Shown here piece after piece: positions 1 to 8,487 of a DNA stretch of 64,000 bases. The first letter of the stretch is position 1. Every line of letters starts with the position of its first letter. The DNA comes from Streptomyces sp. NBC_01224 (GTDB taxonomy: Bacteria; Actinomycetota; Actinomycetes; Streptomycetales; Streptomycetaceae), in the NCBI RefSeq assembly GCF_036002945.1, contig NZ_CP108529.1, positions 3,286,001 through 3,350,000 of the forward strand. Reading direction: 5' to 3'. The position numbers and the translations under genes are program-made. Under the pieces are notes generated by a model. It ran no database searches. It was not told where the DNA came from and was given only the letters and a program-made list of their open reading frames with translations.

Positions 1-1959
1 GTCGTCGGAGACCTTGGTGATGGCCGTACCGATGCCGATCGAATCGAGCATCGCCGCGATCTTGTCCCCGACGGCACGCAGCGGCTCCGACCCGGGACCG
101 GCCGGCAGAACAAAGCGCAGGCTCAGCGCCTTGCCGTCCTTGCCGAGCGGGCCGCGGCGCGCTTCGGGGGCCTGGGCGGGGGCCGCGGTGCCTGCGGGGG
201 CGTACGCACCGGCGGCGCCGCCCGGCCGCCGGTCCTGGGCGGCGTCTTCGGTGGTGCTGGTCCCGGCCAGGTATCCGGCCTGGCGCAGCAGAGCGGCGCT
301 GTGGAACGCCGCGGCGGTGGCGGGGGCGAGGACCTGGGGGGCGTTGCCGGCTCCGTCGCTGTCGCCGGGCTTGTTGTCGTCGCCGACGACGGCCTGTACA
401 TCGTCGGCGGCCTGCTCGCGCTCAGCAGCGGCGTTGTCGGCCTTGCCGTCGCCGCTGCCGGTCTTGCCGGGCTTCTCGGACGAGGCCGCCTTGTCGTCCT
501 TCCCGGCGGTGGCGTCCTTCTCCTTCGCGCCCTTCTTCTCGACCTCGCTGCCCGCCTTGGCGCCGCCCGGCTTCTTGACCGCGCCCTCCCGCGTCCAGCC
601 CGCGTCGGCCAGCAGCGCCTGCGCCTCCTTGGTGTCCTGGCCGCCGAGTGCGCTGCTGTTGTCCTTGTACGCCGGCTGTCCGGCCAGGGCCAGGTGGCTG
701 CCGAGCGGTGTGGCGGGCAGGCCGAGCGGTTTGAGTACGGTGTCGACCAGCTCCTGGCGGTTCAGGGCCCGGGCGACCGCCCTGCGTACCCGGTCGTCGG
801 CGAGCGGCCCGGACTCGCCGTTCAGTGCGAGCTGGGTGTAGGCGGGCTCCAGCGACTTGCGGACCGCATACGCGCGCAGCTTGCCCTGCTCGGCGGCGTA
901 CGCCTCGGCGGCTGCCCGGTTCTTCTCCCTGGCTGCCTGGGCGGCCGCCGCCGCCTCTTCGTCCGAGCCGTGTGCCTCGGCCCAGGAGCGCAGTGCGGCG
1001 GCCGGGCCGGTCCCGGAACCGGAACCGGGGCCCTGGGCGAGCGGCTGCCCGTTGCCGCCCCTGTCGCCGGCCGCCTGCACGATCCGGTGCGCCGCCGCGG
1101 CGTCGATGTCGGCGACGTCGACCTTCCCCTCGGTCAGGGCCTCGGTGCGGTCCTGCGGCTTGACGGCCCGGAAGACCAGCGAGTCGAGCTTGGCCCGGCC
1201 GCCCCACCAGCGCGGATTGCGGACCAGGGTGACCTCGCCCTTCGCCGTGTCCACGCTGCCCAGCCGGAACGGTCCCGCGGTGGCCTTGAGGGTGGTCCGC
1301 GCGCCGTCGTTGAAGGCGTCGGGGGAGCCGGTCACCTCCTTCGGGTACAGCGGGGAGAAGAGCGAGCGCCAGTCCGCGTACGGCTTGGCGAACGTGACCC
1401 GGACCTCCTGGTCGTCGGCGCCGCGCTCGATCTTCTCGATCCGCTCGTAGCCGGCGTTGCGGGCGGTCCAGAACGCCGAGTCCTTGCCGTTCAGCGCCCG
1501 CCACTGGGCCACGAAGTCGGGCGCCCCGATGTCCCGGCCGTCGCTCCACACCGCCTGCGGGTTGATCCGGTAGAGCACCACCTGCCTGGGCTCGCGCTCG
1601 ACCACCTTCGCGGACTGCAGATAGTCCGGGTCGAGCTGCGGCCTGCCCTTGGCGTCCAGCGGGAAGAGCGTCGGCAGCAGGGCGCCCGTGATGCGGGTCG
1701 TGGAGCTGTTCGCGTCGGCCTGGAAGGCGTTGAGGGTGGTGGGCACGGCGTCGATCGCCCAGTTGACCGCGCCCCCTGTGGCGACCAGGTTCCGGGCCGC
1801 GACCGCGATGTCCTGGGGAGCGACGGCCCCGGTGGAGCCGCTGCCGTCGTCGTCGGAGCTGCAGCCGGCCAGCACGGGGAGCGTCAGCACACCCGTCGTG
1901 AGGAGCGCGAGCGAGCGGCGCTTTCGGGCCGTCCCCCGCGGGACGCCGACGTGGGACAT
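1..1959 (-). CDS. ABC transporter substrate-binding lipoprotein, family 5 (oligopeptide type), 3' end outside window
   Basis: Extracytoplasmic solute receptor of a peptide/opine ABC importer. The start ATG at 1957-1959 has a GGAGG ribosome site about 8 bases upstream. The N-terminus is a lipoprotein signal: RKRRSLALLTTG, a hydrophobic stretch, then the lipobox LAGC before SSDDDGSG. The body shows family 5 features, including ALNRQELVDTVLKPLGLPA and a domain that binds an extended ligand. A long charged, Lys/Glu/Ala-rich linker (around residues 480-560, EKKGAKEKDATAGKDDKA) is unusual for the family and is probably a flexible insertion. The frame is open to base 1, giving 653 codons without a stop, so the C-terminus is missing. 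No permease genes lie on this side; they may lie to the left of the window. Confidence 0.85.
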   Translation of the reverse strand, partial: MSHVGVPRGTARKRRSLALLTTGVLTLPVLAGCSSDDDGSGSTGAVAPQDIAVAARNLVATGGAVNWAIDAVPTTLNAFQADANSSTTRITGALLPTLFPLDAKGRPQLDPDYLQSAKVVEREPRQVVLYRINPQAVWSDGRDIGAPDFVAQWRALNGKDSAFWTARNAGYERIEKIERGADDQEVRVTFAKPYADWRSLFSPLYPKEVTGSPDAFNDGARTTLKATAGPFRLGSVDTAKGEVTLVRNPRWWGGRAKLDSLVFRAVKPQDRTEALTEGKVDVADIDAAAAHRIVQAAGDRGGNGQPLAQGPGSGSGTGPAAALRSWAEAHGSDEEAAAAAQAAREKNRAAAEAYAAEQGKLRAYAVRKSLEPAYTQLALNGESGPLADDRVRRAVARALNRQELVDTVLKPLGLPATPLGSHLALAGQPAYKDNSSALGGQDTKEAQALLADAGWTREGAVKKPGGAKAGSEVEKKGAKEKDATAGKDDKAASSEKPGKTGSGDGKADNAAAEREQAADDVQAVVGDDNKPGDSDGAGNAPQVLAPATAAAFHSAALLRQAGYLAGTSTTEDAAQDRRPGGAAGAYAPAGTAAPAQAPEARRGPLGKDGKALSLRFVLPAGPGSEPLRAVGDKIAAMLDSIGIGTAITKVSDD

Positions 1960-2244
1960 GGCTGATACCTCCGGGGCCGGCCCTGCCCACCCGCACGCGG
2001 ATGGGCAGGATTGTGCGTTTCTGGTGGCATATGCAGTTGATCACACTGGTTCCGTCCGTCCACTGAAGGCGCCCCTCCGCGAGAGGCGGCGCAGACACGG
2101 CGTCAGCGCCCCCGAACCTCACCCGTGCGGCGGAACACCCCGCGAGACCGGGAAGGCCCGCACTCTTCACAACCGGGGTGTGACGCGCGACACTCTCAGG
2201 CGCACGAACATGACCACCCGCGACCGCGGAAGTGAGAGCAAGTC

Positions 2245-2493
2245 ATGTCACTGCACGAAGAATTGACGGCGGTTCAGCACTGCCTCGACGACCTGGTCCG
2301 CACCGTCGGCCGGCTGGAGCGGGGCCTTGCGCGGCTGCGCGAGGCGGAAGCCGGGCCGGCGCCGCTCGGAGCCGCCGGTCGCACCGAACCCGTCGACGGC
2401 GTCATCACGATCAGCGAAGCGCCGTACGACGCCACCCTGTGGACGGACTCGGACGACGAAGGTCTGGGCGTCCGGGGCCGGCACGCCCCCTAG
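2245..2493 (+). CDS. small acidic hypothetical protein upstream of Sdh1-type operon
   Basis: An 82-residue protein with no known function that I recognise. The first 35 residues (LHEELTAVQHCLDDLVRTVG and following) are predicted amphipathic helix or coiled coil. The tail is acidic and ends with a short basic RGRHAP. A purine-rich sequence (GGAAGTGAGAG) precedes the ATG. It ends 9 bases before the TTG start of the membrane anchor gene, so it is very likely co-transcribed with the succinate dehydrogenase genes and may be an accessory or assembly factor. That role is inference from position only. Confidence 0.65.
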   Translation: MSLHEELTAVQHCLDDLVRTVGRLERGLARLREAEAGPAPLGAAGRTEPVDGVITISEAPYDATLWTDSDDEGLGVRGRHAP

Positions 2494-2502
2494 GAGAGTT
2501 CC

Positions 2503-3354
2503 TTGGCCACCGGTACGGAACCAGGTACGGAACCACCTCGACCGATTACGGCGGCGCCACGGGCGGCAGGCGTCCACCACGCCTCCCGGGCCGCCATCGC
2601 CGCCCGCCATCTGCGGACCGACCGCTGGTGGCTGGCGCCGGCTCTGACGGCCGGCGGGCTGCTCGCCTTCATCGTCTACTCGACATGGCGGGCCTTCTCG
2701 AACGCCGACTACTACGCCGCCCCCTATGTGTCGCCGTTCTACTCGCCCTGTCTGGCGGAGAACTGCGCCCCCATGCGGCACGGCCCGAACTGGGACCTCT
2801 TCGGCAGCTGGTGGGGCCTCTCCCCTGCACTGCTGATCCTGATCTTCCCGCTCGGCTTCCGGCTGACCTGCTACTACTACCGCAAGGCCTACTACCGGGG
2901 CTTCTGGGCATCGCCCCCGGCCTGCGCGGTCGCCGAGCCGCACACGAAATACAGCGGCGAGACCCGCTTCCCGCTGATCATGCAGAACATCCACCGGTAC
3001 TTCTTCTACGCCGCGGTGCCGGTCGCCGGGATCCTCACGTACGACACCGTGCTCTCCTTCCGCGACGAGCACTACGCCTGGGGCCACATGGGCCTCGGCT
3101 CCCTGATCTTCCTGGCCAACATCACACTGATCTGGGCGTACACGCTGTCCTGCCACTCCTGCCGCCACATCATCGGCGGCCGGCTGCGGCATTTCTCTAA
3201 GCACCCCGTGCGCTACCGGCTCTGGGGCTGGGTGGGCCGGCTCAACGCCCGGCACATGCTGCTCGCCTGGGCCTCGCTGATCAGCGTGGCACTCGCCGAC
3301 TTCTACGTCTATCTCGTCGCCTCCGGCGCCTTCGACGATCCGAGGTTTTTCTGA
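2503..3354 (+). CDS. Sdh1-type succinate dehydrogenase/fumarate reductase membrane anchor (cytochrome b-like)
   Basis: Integral membrane subunit that would anchor the flavoprotein and Fe-S subunits and pass electrons between succinate/fumarate and quinone. The 283 residues contain about five hydrophobic segments (near residues 45-65, 100-125, 165-185, 200-220, 255-275). His residues in and near membrane helices (for example HMGLGSLIF, CHSCRHIIGG, ARHMLLAW) are candidate haem ligands. The TTG start at 2503 is chosen because AGGAGAG lies 5 bases upstream and no better start is near. Its stop abuts the ATG of the flavoprotein gene. Size and order (anchor-flavoprotein-FeS) match the mycobacterial Sdh1 arrangement rather than separate sdhC and sdhD genes. 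Confidence 0.8.
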   Translation: MATGTEPGTEPPRPITAAPRAAGVHHASRAAIAARHLRTDRWWLAPALTAGGLLAFIVYSTWRAFSNADYYAAPYVSPFYSPCLAENCAPMRHGPNWDLFGSWWGLSPALLILIFPLGFRLTCYYYRKAYYRGFWASPPACAVAEPHTKYSGETRFPLIMQNIHRYFFYAAVPVAGILTYDTVLSFRDEHYAWGHMGLGSLIFLANITLIWAYTLSCHSCRHIIGGRLRHFSKHPVRYRLWGWVGRLNARHMLLAWASLISVALADFYVYLVASGAFDDPRFF

Positions 3355-5316
3355 ATGACAGAGCTCGAACGGCAACAGTGGGACGTCGTCGTGGTCGGTG
3401 CCGGAGGCGCCGGGCTGCGCGCCGCCATCGAGGCGCGGGAGCGCGGGGCCCGTACCGCGGTCATCTGCAAATCGCTCTTCGGCAAGGCACACACGGTCAT
3501 GGCGGAAGGCGGAATCGCCGCCTCCATGGGCAATGTGAACTCCGGGGACAACTGGCAGGTGCACTTCCGCGACACCATGCGCGGTGGAAAGTTCCTCAAC
3601 CAGTGGCGGATGGCGGAGCTGCACGCCAAGGAGGCGCCCGACCGGGTCTGGGAGCTGGAGACCTGGGGGGCGCTCTTCGACCGTACGCCGGACGGAAAGA
3701 TCTCCCAGCGCAACTTCGGCGGCCACGAGTACCCACGGCTCGCCCATGTCGGGGACCGTACCGGCCTCGAACTGATCCGCACCCTCCAGCAGAAGATCGT
3801 CTCGCTGCAACAGGAGGACCACCGCGAACACGGCGACTACGAAGCCCGGTTGAAGGTGTTCCAGGAGTGCACGGTGACCCGGGTCCTGACGGACGGCGAG
3901 CGAAGCGAGGTGGGGGTCCCCCCCGGCCGAAGGCTCGGGGGGAGGGTGTCCGGCACCTTCTGCTACGAGCGCGAGTCCGGCCGCTTCTTCGTGCTCGAAG
4001 CCCCCGCGGTCGTCCTCGCTACCGGCGGCATCGGCAAGTCCTTCAAGGTGACGTCGAACTCCTGGGAGTACACCGGCGACGGCCACGCCCTCGCGCTACT
4101 GGCGGGCGCGCCCCTGCTGAACATGGAGTTCGTGCAGTTCCACCCGACCGGCATGGTCTGGCCCCCGTCGGTGAAGGGAATCCTCGTCACCGAATCGGTG
4201 CGCGGCGACGGCGGGGTACTGCGCAACTCCGAGGGCAAGCGGTTCATGTTCGACTACGTCCCCGATGTGTTCAAGGAAAAGTACGCACAGTCGGAGGAGG
4301 AGGGCGACCGCTGGTACGAGGACCCGGACCACAACCGCCGCCCGCCCGAGCTGCTGCCGCGCGACGAGGTCGCCCGCGCCATCAACTCCGAGGTGAAGGC
4401 GGGCCGCGGCTCGCCGCACGGCGGGGTGTTCCTGGATGTGTCGACCCGGATGCCCGCGGACACGATCCGGCGGCGGCTGCCTTCGATGTACCACCAGTTC
4501 AAGGAGCTGGCGGATGTCGACATCACGGCGGAGGCGATGGAGGTCGGCCCGACCTGTCACTACGTGATGGGCGGGATCGCCGTCGACTCCGACACCGCGG
4601 CCGCGGTGGCCGTGCCCGGTCTGTACGCGGCGGGCGAGGTCGCGGGCGGCATGCACGGCTCCAACCGGCTCGGCGGGAACTCCCTCTCCGACTTGCTGGT
4701 CTTCGGGCGGCGGGCCGGGATGCACGCCGCCGAGTACGCGGACGCCATCGGTACCCCGCCGGTGGTGGACAACGAGCAGATCGACGCGGCAGCGACGGAG
4801 GCCCTGCGTCCGTTCAGCGCCGGGGAGCCGGACACGGCCGGGGAACCCGCGGAGAATCCGTACACCCTCCACCAGGAACTCCAGCAGACCATGAACGACC
4901 TGGTCGGCATCATCCGGCGGGCGCCCGAGATGGAACAGGCCCTGGAGAAACTGGCCACGCTGCGGCTACGGGCACAGCGCGCGGGTGTCGAGGGGCACCG
5001 GCAGTTCAACCCCGGCTGGCACCTCGCCCTGGACCTGCGGAACATGCTGCTGGTCAGCGAGTGCATCGCCCGGGCCGCGCTGGAGCGTACGGAGAGCCGC
5101 GGCGGTCACACCCGCGAGGACTGCCCGACGATGGAACGCTCCTGGCGCCCGGCCAATCTGTTGTGCCGGCTGGCCGACGAGGCTGCCCAAGGTGCGTCGA
5201 GCGGCCGGATCGAACTCGTACGGAAGGCGACCGAACCCATCCGTCCGGATCTGCTCTCCCTCTTCGAGAAGGAGGAGCTGGTCAAGTACCTGGCCGAAGA
5301 GGAGCTGTACAAGTGA
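3355..5316 (+). CDS. sdhA: succinate dehydrogenase/fumarate reductase flavoprotein subunit
   Basis: Catalytic FAD subunit interconverting succinate and fumarate at the cytoplasmic membrane face. An N-terminal Rossmann motif VVGAGGAGLRAA (residues about 13-24) binds FAD. KAHTVMAEGG carries the His expected for covalent FAD attachment. FHPTG, ESVRGDGG and GSNRLGGNSL are the substrate-binding and catalytic landmarks of the family. It has 653 residues. It starts directly after the anchor stop and overlaps sdhB by four bases (GTGA), so the three genes are translationally linked. Around residues 180-198 an Arg/Gly/Pro-rich insert (ERSEVGVPPGRRLGGRVSG) interrupts an otherwise conserved region. The insert is encoded by a GC palindromic repeat, listed separately. 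Confidence 0.93.
   Translation: MTELERQQWDVVVVGAGGAGLRAAIEARERGARTAVICKSLFGKAHTVMAEGGIAASMGNVNSGDNWQVHFRDTMRGGKFLNQWRMAELHAKEAPDRVWELETWGALFDRTPDGKISQRNFGGHEYPRLAHVGDRTGLELIRTLQQKIVSLQQEDHREHGDYEARLKVFQECTVTRVLTDGERSEVGVPPGRRLGGRVSGTFCYERESGRFFVLEAPAVVLATGGIGKSFKVTSNSWEYTGDGHALALLAGAPLLNMEFVQFHPTGMVWPPSVKGILVTESVRGDGGVLRNSEGKRFMFDYVPDVFKEKYAQSEEEGDRWYEDPDHNRRPPELLPRDEVARAINSEVKAGRGSPHGGVFLDVSTRMPADTIRRRLPSMYHQFKELADVDITAEAMEVGPTCHYVMGGIAVDSDTAAAVAVPGLYAAGEVAGGMHGSNRLGGNSLSDLLVFGRRAGMHAAEYADAIGTPPVVDNEQIDAAATEALRPFSAGEPDTAGEPAENPYTLHQELQQTMNDLVGIIRRAPEMEQALEKLATLRLRAQRAGVEGHRQFNPGWHLALDLRNMLLVSECIARAALERTESRGGHTREDCPTMERSWRPANLLCRLADEAAQGASSGRIELVRKATEPIRPDLLSLFEKEELVKYLAEEELYK
3895..3947 (+). 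repeat. REP-like GC palindromic element inserted in frame within sdhA
   Basis: The stretch starting GGCGAGCGAAGCGAGG, continuing through a G5-TC6 palindrome and a second CCCGG...CCGAAGGCTCGGG stem, looks like the short palindromic repeat scattered through Streptomyces genomes, including inside genes. Here it stays in frame and codes for ERSEVGVPPGRRLGG. It can fold into two adjacent hairpins. Family identity is from memory and no search was run. Confidence 0.6.
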
Positions 5317-6086
5317 GCAGCTACAACGCGCAGTTCAGGGTGTGGCGCGGGGACCCGGACGGCGGTGACCTGGAGGACTTCGAGGTCGAGGTGAACGACG
5401 GCGAGGTCGTCCTCGACATCATCCACCGGATCCAGTCCACCCAGGCGGGCGATCTGGCGGTGCGCTGGAACTGCAAGGCGGGCAAGTGCGGTTCGTGCAG
5501 CGCGGAGATCAACGGCAGGCCGCGGCTGATGTGCATGACACGCATGTCGGTGTTCGGCCGCGAGGAGACGATCACCGTCACCCCGCTGCGGGCCTTCCCG
5601 GTCGTCCGCGATCTGGTGACGGATGTGGCGTTCAACTACGCCAAGGCACGGGAAGTGCCCGCCTTCGTACCCCCACAGGGGATGAAGGCGGGCGACTACC
5701 GGATGCAGCAGGTCGACGTGGACCGCTCGCAGGAGTTCCGCAAGTGCATCGAGTGCTTCCTGTGCCAGGACACCTGCCATGTGGTGCGCGACCACGAGGA
5801 GAACAAGACGGCGTTCGCCGGACCGCGCTTCCTGATGCGGATCGCCGAGCTGGACATGCACCCCCTGGACGCCGCCGCCGAGTCGGGACTCGACCGGAAG
5901 GCGACGGCCCAGGAGGAGCACGGGCTGGGCTACTGCAACATCACGAAGTGCTGTACGGAGGTGTGCCCCGAACACATCAAGATCACTGACAATGCGCTGA
6001 TCCCCCTGAAGGAACGGGCCGTGGACCACAAGTACGACCCGCTGGTGTGGCTGGGGAACAAGATCCGGCGACGGGAAACTCCCTGA
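5313..6086 (+). CDS. sdhB: succinate dehydrogenase/fumarate reductase iron-sulfur subunit
   Basis: Electron-transfer subunit between the flavoprotein and the membrane anchor. The 257 residues contain an N-terminal 2Fe-2S ferredoxin domain with NCKAGKCGSCSAEINGRP and LMCM. The C-terminal 4Fe-4S/3Fe-4S domain has CIECFLCQDTCHVV and CNITKCCTEVCPEHI. The start GTG at 5313 overlaps the sdhA stop (GTGA) and gives the normal family N-terminus SSYNAQFRVWRG. It is the last gene of the operon; the next gene is convergent and begins 7 bases after the stop. Confidence 0.93.
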   Translation: MSSYNAQFRVWRGDPDGGDLEDFEVEVNDGEVVLDIIHRIQSTQAGDLAVRWNCKAGKCGSCSAEINGRPRLMCMTRMSVFGREETITVTPLRAFPVVRDLVTDVAFNYAKAREVPAFVPPQGMKAGDYRMQQVDVDRSQEFRKCIECFLCQDTCHVVRDHEENKTAFAGPRFLMRIAELDMHPLDAAAESGLDRKATAQEEHGLGYCNITKCCTEVCPEHIKITDNALIPLKERAVDHKYDPLVWLGNKIRRRETP

Positions 6087-6092
6087 TCCCTC

Positions 6093-6644
6093 TCAGCCGA
6101 GCAGCTTGACGATCGCCTCGGTGGTGTCCGTCTCACCGAGGCGCGGGAAGATCCTCTCGACGCTGTTGCGGTGGGCGTCGGCGTCCATGTCGGTGACCGC
6201 GTCCGTGACTACGGTCACGTGGTAGCCGTGCTCGTGGGCGGAACGGGCGGTGGACTCGACGCCGATGCTGGTCGCCACGCCCGTGACGACGACCTGGGTG
6301 ACGCCGCGGCGGCGCAGCTGGAGGTCGAGGTCGGTGCCGTAGAAGGCTCCCCACTGCTGCTTGGTGACGACGATGTCGCCCTCGCGCGGGCCGAGCTCGG
6401 AGACGATCTCGGCCCAGTCGTCGGCGGGCGTGCCGGAGTGCCTGGGCGTCTCGGTGCGGCCGGGGGCGCCGCCGGTGACGCGGACCAGGACGACCGGGAG
6501 GCCCTTGGCGCGGAAGGCGTCGGCGAGGGTCGCGGAGTTCGCGACGATGTCGGCGGTGGGGTGGACGGTGGGCAGTCCCACGATGCCCTTCTGCAGGTCG
6601 ACGACGACCAGGGCGGTCTTCGGGTCCAGAGTGGTGGCGGTCAT
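6093..6644 (-). CDS. isochorismatase-fold hydrolase lacking the catalytic Cys
   Basis: A 183-residue cysteine-hydrolase/isochorismatase superfamily protein, cytoplasmic. The Asp of LVVVDLQKG and the Lys of VVTKQQWGAF match two members of the usual Asp-Lys-Cys triad. The third position, normally Cys in a motif like TNxCVEST, is Gly here (ATSIGVESTARSAHEHGY). PhzD isochorismatases also lack this Cys and cleave a vinyl ether without a covalent intermediate, so hydrolysis of amides or nitriles is unlikely. The ATG has AGGAGC upstream. It lies 49 bases downstream of the MarR gene and is probably co-transcribed with it. The substrate is unknown. Confidence 0.85.
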   Translation of the reverse strand: MTATTLDPKTALVVVDLQKGIVGLPTVHPTADIVANSATLADAFRAKGLPVVLVRVTGGAPGRTETPRHSGTPADDWAEIVSELGPREGDIVVTKQQWGAFYGTDLDLQLRRRGVTQVVVTGVATSIGVESTARSAHEHGYHVTVVTDAVTDMDADAHRNSVERIFPRLGETDTTEAIVKLLG

Positions 6645-6693
6645 GGTGGTGCTCCTGTAAATGGGGGGAACGGTTCAGTTGCGGATGCGCAGG

Positions 6694-7149
6694 TCACTTC
6701 CCGACCAGTCGGTCGAGCAGATCGGCGGCCTCGGCGACCGTGCGGCGTTCGGCCCCGTCGAGCTCGACGGCGATGGCCTCGGCGAGCCAGTTGTGCTTGG
6801 CGGCCCGGACCGCGGCGAGCGTCGCGAGTCCGGCCTCTGTCATCGACATCACCGACTTCCGGCCGTCGGCCGGATCGGGTGCCCGCTCGACGAGCCCCTG
6901 GCTCTCCAGTGCGCCGAGAGTCAGCCGCATGGACTGCGGACGCACGTACTCGGCACGGGCCAGCGCGGCCGTGGTGGCCGGGCCCTCACTCTCCAGTCTG
7001 GCGAGCACCGAGCGCTGCGTCGGCGTGAGCAGGCTCTCCGACGAGGTGGTGCGCAGCCGCCGGATCAGCCGGCTGACCACGGCGGTGAGCTGCGTCGCCA
7101 GCTGCTCGGCGTGAAGGTCGGCGGGGGTGGCTTCGGTCGGTTCCGGCAT
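6694..7149 (-). CDS. MarR family transcriptional regulator
   Basis: Winged-helix dimeric repressor of about 151 residues. The DNA-binding region is LLTPTQRSVLARLESEGPAT through QSMRLTLGALESQGLVERAPDPADGRKS, where DGRKS is the wing. It is the first gene of a two-gene unit with the isochorismatase-fold hydrolase, suggesting it senses that enzyme's substrate or a related aromatic compound. The ATG at 7149 gives the protein MPEPTEATPADL, but its GGAGG is only one base away. A GTG at 7170 in the same frame is the alternative start and would lie four bases from the candidate operator. Confidence 0.85.
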   Translation of the reverse strand: MPEPTEATPADLHAEQLATQLTAVVSRLIRRLRTTSSESLLTPTQRSVLARLESEGPATTAALARAEYVRPQSMRLTLGALESQGLVERAPDPADGRKSVMSMTEAGLATLAAVRAAKHNWLAEAIAVELDGAERRTVAEAADLLDRLVGK

Positions 7150-7170
7150 GCCTCCAACGTAAAGATGCAC

Positions 7171-7196
7171 AGACCATCTTGCAAGGTTGCCTGTCT
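7171..7196. promoter_or_regulatory. candidate MarR operator
   Basis: A central perfect CTTGCAAG (7178-7185) sits in an imperfect 16-base palindrome, CCATCTTGCAAGGTTG, immediately upstream of the MarR gene and between it and the divergent LacI gene. AGAC and GTCT flank it but are not symmetric about the centre. The position suits autoregulation. No binding evidence is available. Confidence 0.4.
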
Positions 7197-7331
7197 ATTT
7201 TCCGGCCAGGGACCGGGGACGGTCTTGCTCGTCACACGGCCCGCGATCTAGGGTGAATGCGCTTTCAAAAGAGGGTGGTACGTGCAACAGCAGGTGCTTG
7301 GGTACGGAAGAAGAAGCGGACGGTCGGTCGA

Positions 7332-8390
7332 GTGAGCGCCCCAACGGTGTACGACGTCGCCGAGCGGTCGGGCGTCTCCATTGCCACGGTCTCGCGGGTC
7401 TACCGCACCCCCGATTCGGTACGCGCCCAGACCCGCGAGCGGGTCCTGGAGGCGGCCCGCGAACTGGGCTACGTACCGAGCGGCAGCGCGCGCGGACTCG
7501 CCAGCCGCACCACCGGTGTGCTCGGCCTCTGCTTCCCCGACTACTCGGACCCGGACACCGAGAACGAGGCGGCGGCGACCGACGAGGACGACGACCACGC
7601 CTTCATGCTCTACTCCGACCAGATCATCCGGGGCATGGAGCGCGCGGCCCGACAGCACGGCTACGCCCTGCTGATCGCCGCCTCGCTCAAGGGCGGTCCG
7701 GAGAGTCTCGTCGCGAACGTGGCAGGCCGGGTGGACGGCTTCGCGGTCCTGGCCGGCACCGTCCCGACCGCCGACCTCGAAGTGATCTCGCGACGGCTGC
7801 CGGTGGTCATGCTGGCGGGCCCGCGCGGCATCGATCATCTCGACCACATCGTCGTCGCCAACGCCGACGGGCAGCGCGCGCTCACTCGGCACCTGATCGA
7901 GGACCACGGGCTGCGCCGCCTCGCCTTCATCGGCGGGGAGGCGAAGTCTCCGGACGCCGAGGCCCGGTTCGTGGGCTTCCAGGAGGCGTGCCGCGACGCG
8001 GGGCTTCCGGTGCCGGACGCCCCGGCCGTGCGGGCCACGATGATGACCCAGGCCGAGGGCCTCCGGGTCACGGAAGTCCTGCTCGACCGGGACGGGGAGC
8101 GGCCGCAGGCGATGCTGTTCGCCAATGACCAGATGGCCGTGGGCGCACTGCGCGCACTGGAGCGGCGCGGGGTCCGGGTCCCCGAGGACATCGCCGTGAC
8201 CGGGTTCGACGGGATTCCGCTGAGCCGGCTCGTACGCCCGCCGCTGACGACGGTACGGCAGCCCATACGACAGCTCGGCGCGCAGGCCGTCGAGCTGCTG
8301 GTGCAGCGCCTGGGCGACAGCGGGCGCGAGCCGGTGTCGCTCATGCTCCCGGTGTCGGTGATCCACCGCGCGAGCTGCGGCTGCGGCTGA
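7332..8390 (+). CDS. LacI family transcriptional regulator of sugar use
   Basis: Repressor with an N-terminal LacI helix-turn-helix (TVYDVAERSGVSIATVSRVY) and a periplasmic-binding-protein-like effector domain ending SRLVRPPLTTVRQPIRQLG and a CGCG tail. The GTG at 7332 is preferred because family proteins begin a few residues before TVYDVA. An ATG at 7257 in the same frame would add 25 residues with a basic, non-family sequence. The likely target is the adjacent carbohydrate locus: the 8-mer ATGCGCTT at 7257-7264 recurs inside the inverted repeat before the ABC operon. The effector is unknown, probably a small glucoside. Confidence 0.88.
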   Translation: MSAPTVYDVAERSGVSIATVSRVYRTPDSVRAQTRERVLEAARELGYVPSGSARGLASRTTGVLGLCFPDYSDPDTENEAAATDEDDDHAFMLYSDQIIRGMERAARQHGYALLIAASLKGGPESLVANVAGRVDGFAVLAGTVPTADLEVISRRLPVVMLAGPRGIDHLDHIVVANADGQRALTRHLIEDHGLRRLAFIGGEAKSPDAEARFVGFQEACRDAGLPVPDAPAVRATMMTQAEGLRVTEVLLDRDGERPQAMLFANDQMAVGALRALERRGVRVPEDIAVTGFDGIPLSRLVRPPLTTVRQPIRQLGAQAVELLVQRLGDSGREPVSLMLPVSVIHRASCGCG

Positions 8391-8487
8391 CGGGGACGCC
8401 ACACGCAAGCGCGGGCAGATCAAGCCCGTCCGGCGATTGAGGACGAAGCACCCGCCGGGCGCCGTCGGTCACCGCCCCGCCCCCACG

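Noticed and set aside
301..1965. Long plus-strand open frame opposite the peptide-binding lipoprotein gene
   Set aside because: Antisense shadow of a high-GC gene: Gly/Arg/Val/Ala-rich translation with no recognisable domain.
3378..5312. Extension of the sdhB frame back through sdhA
   Set aside because: Only the portion from GTG 5313 is family-like; upstream is an out-of-frame reading of sdhA.
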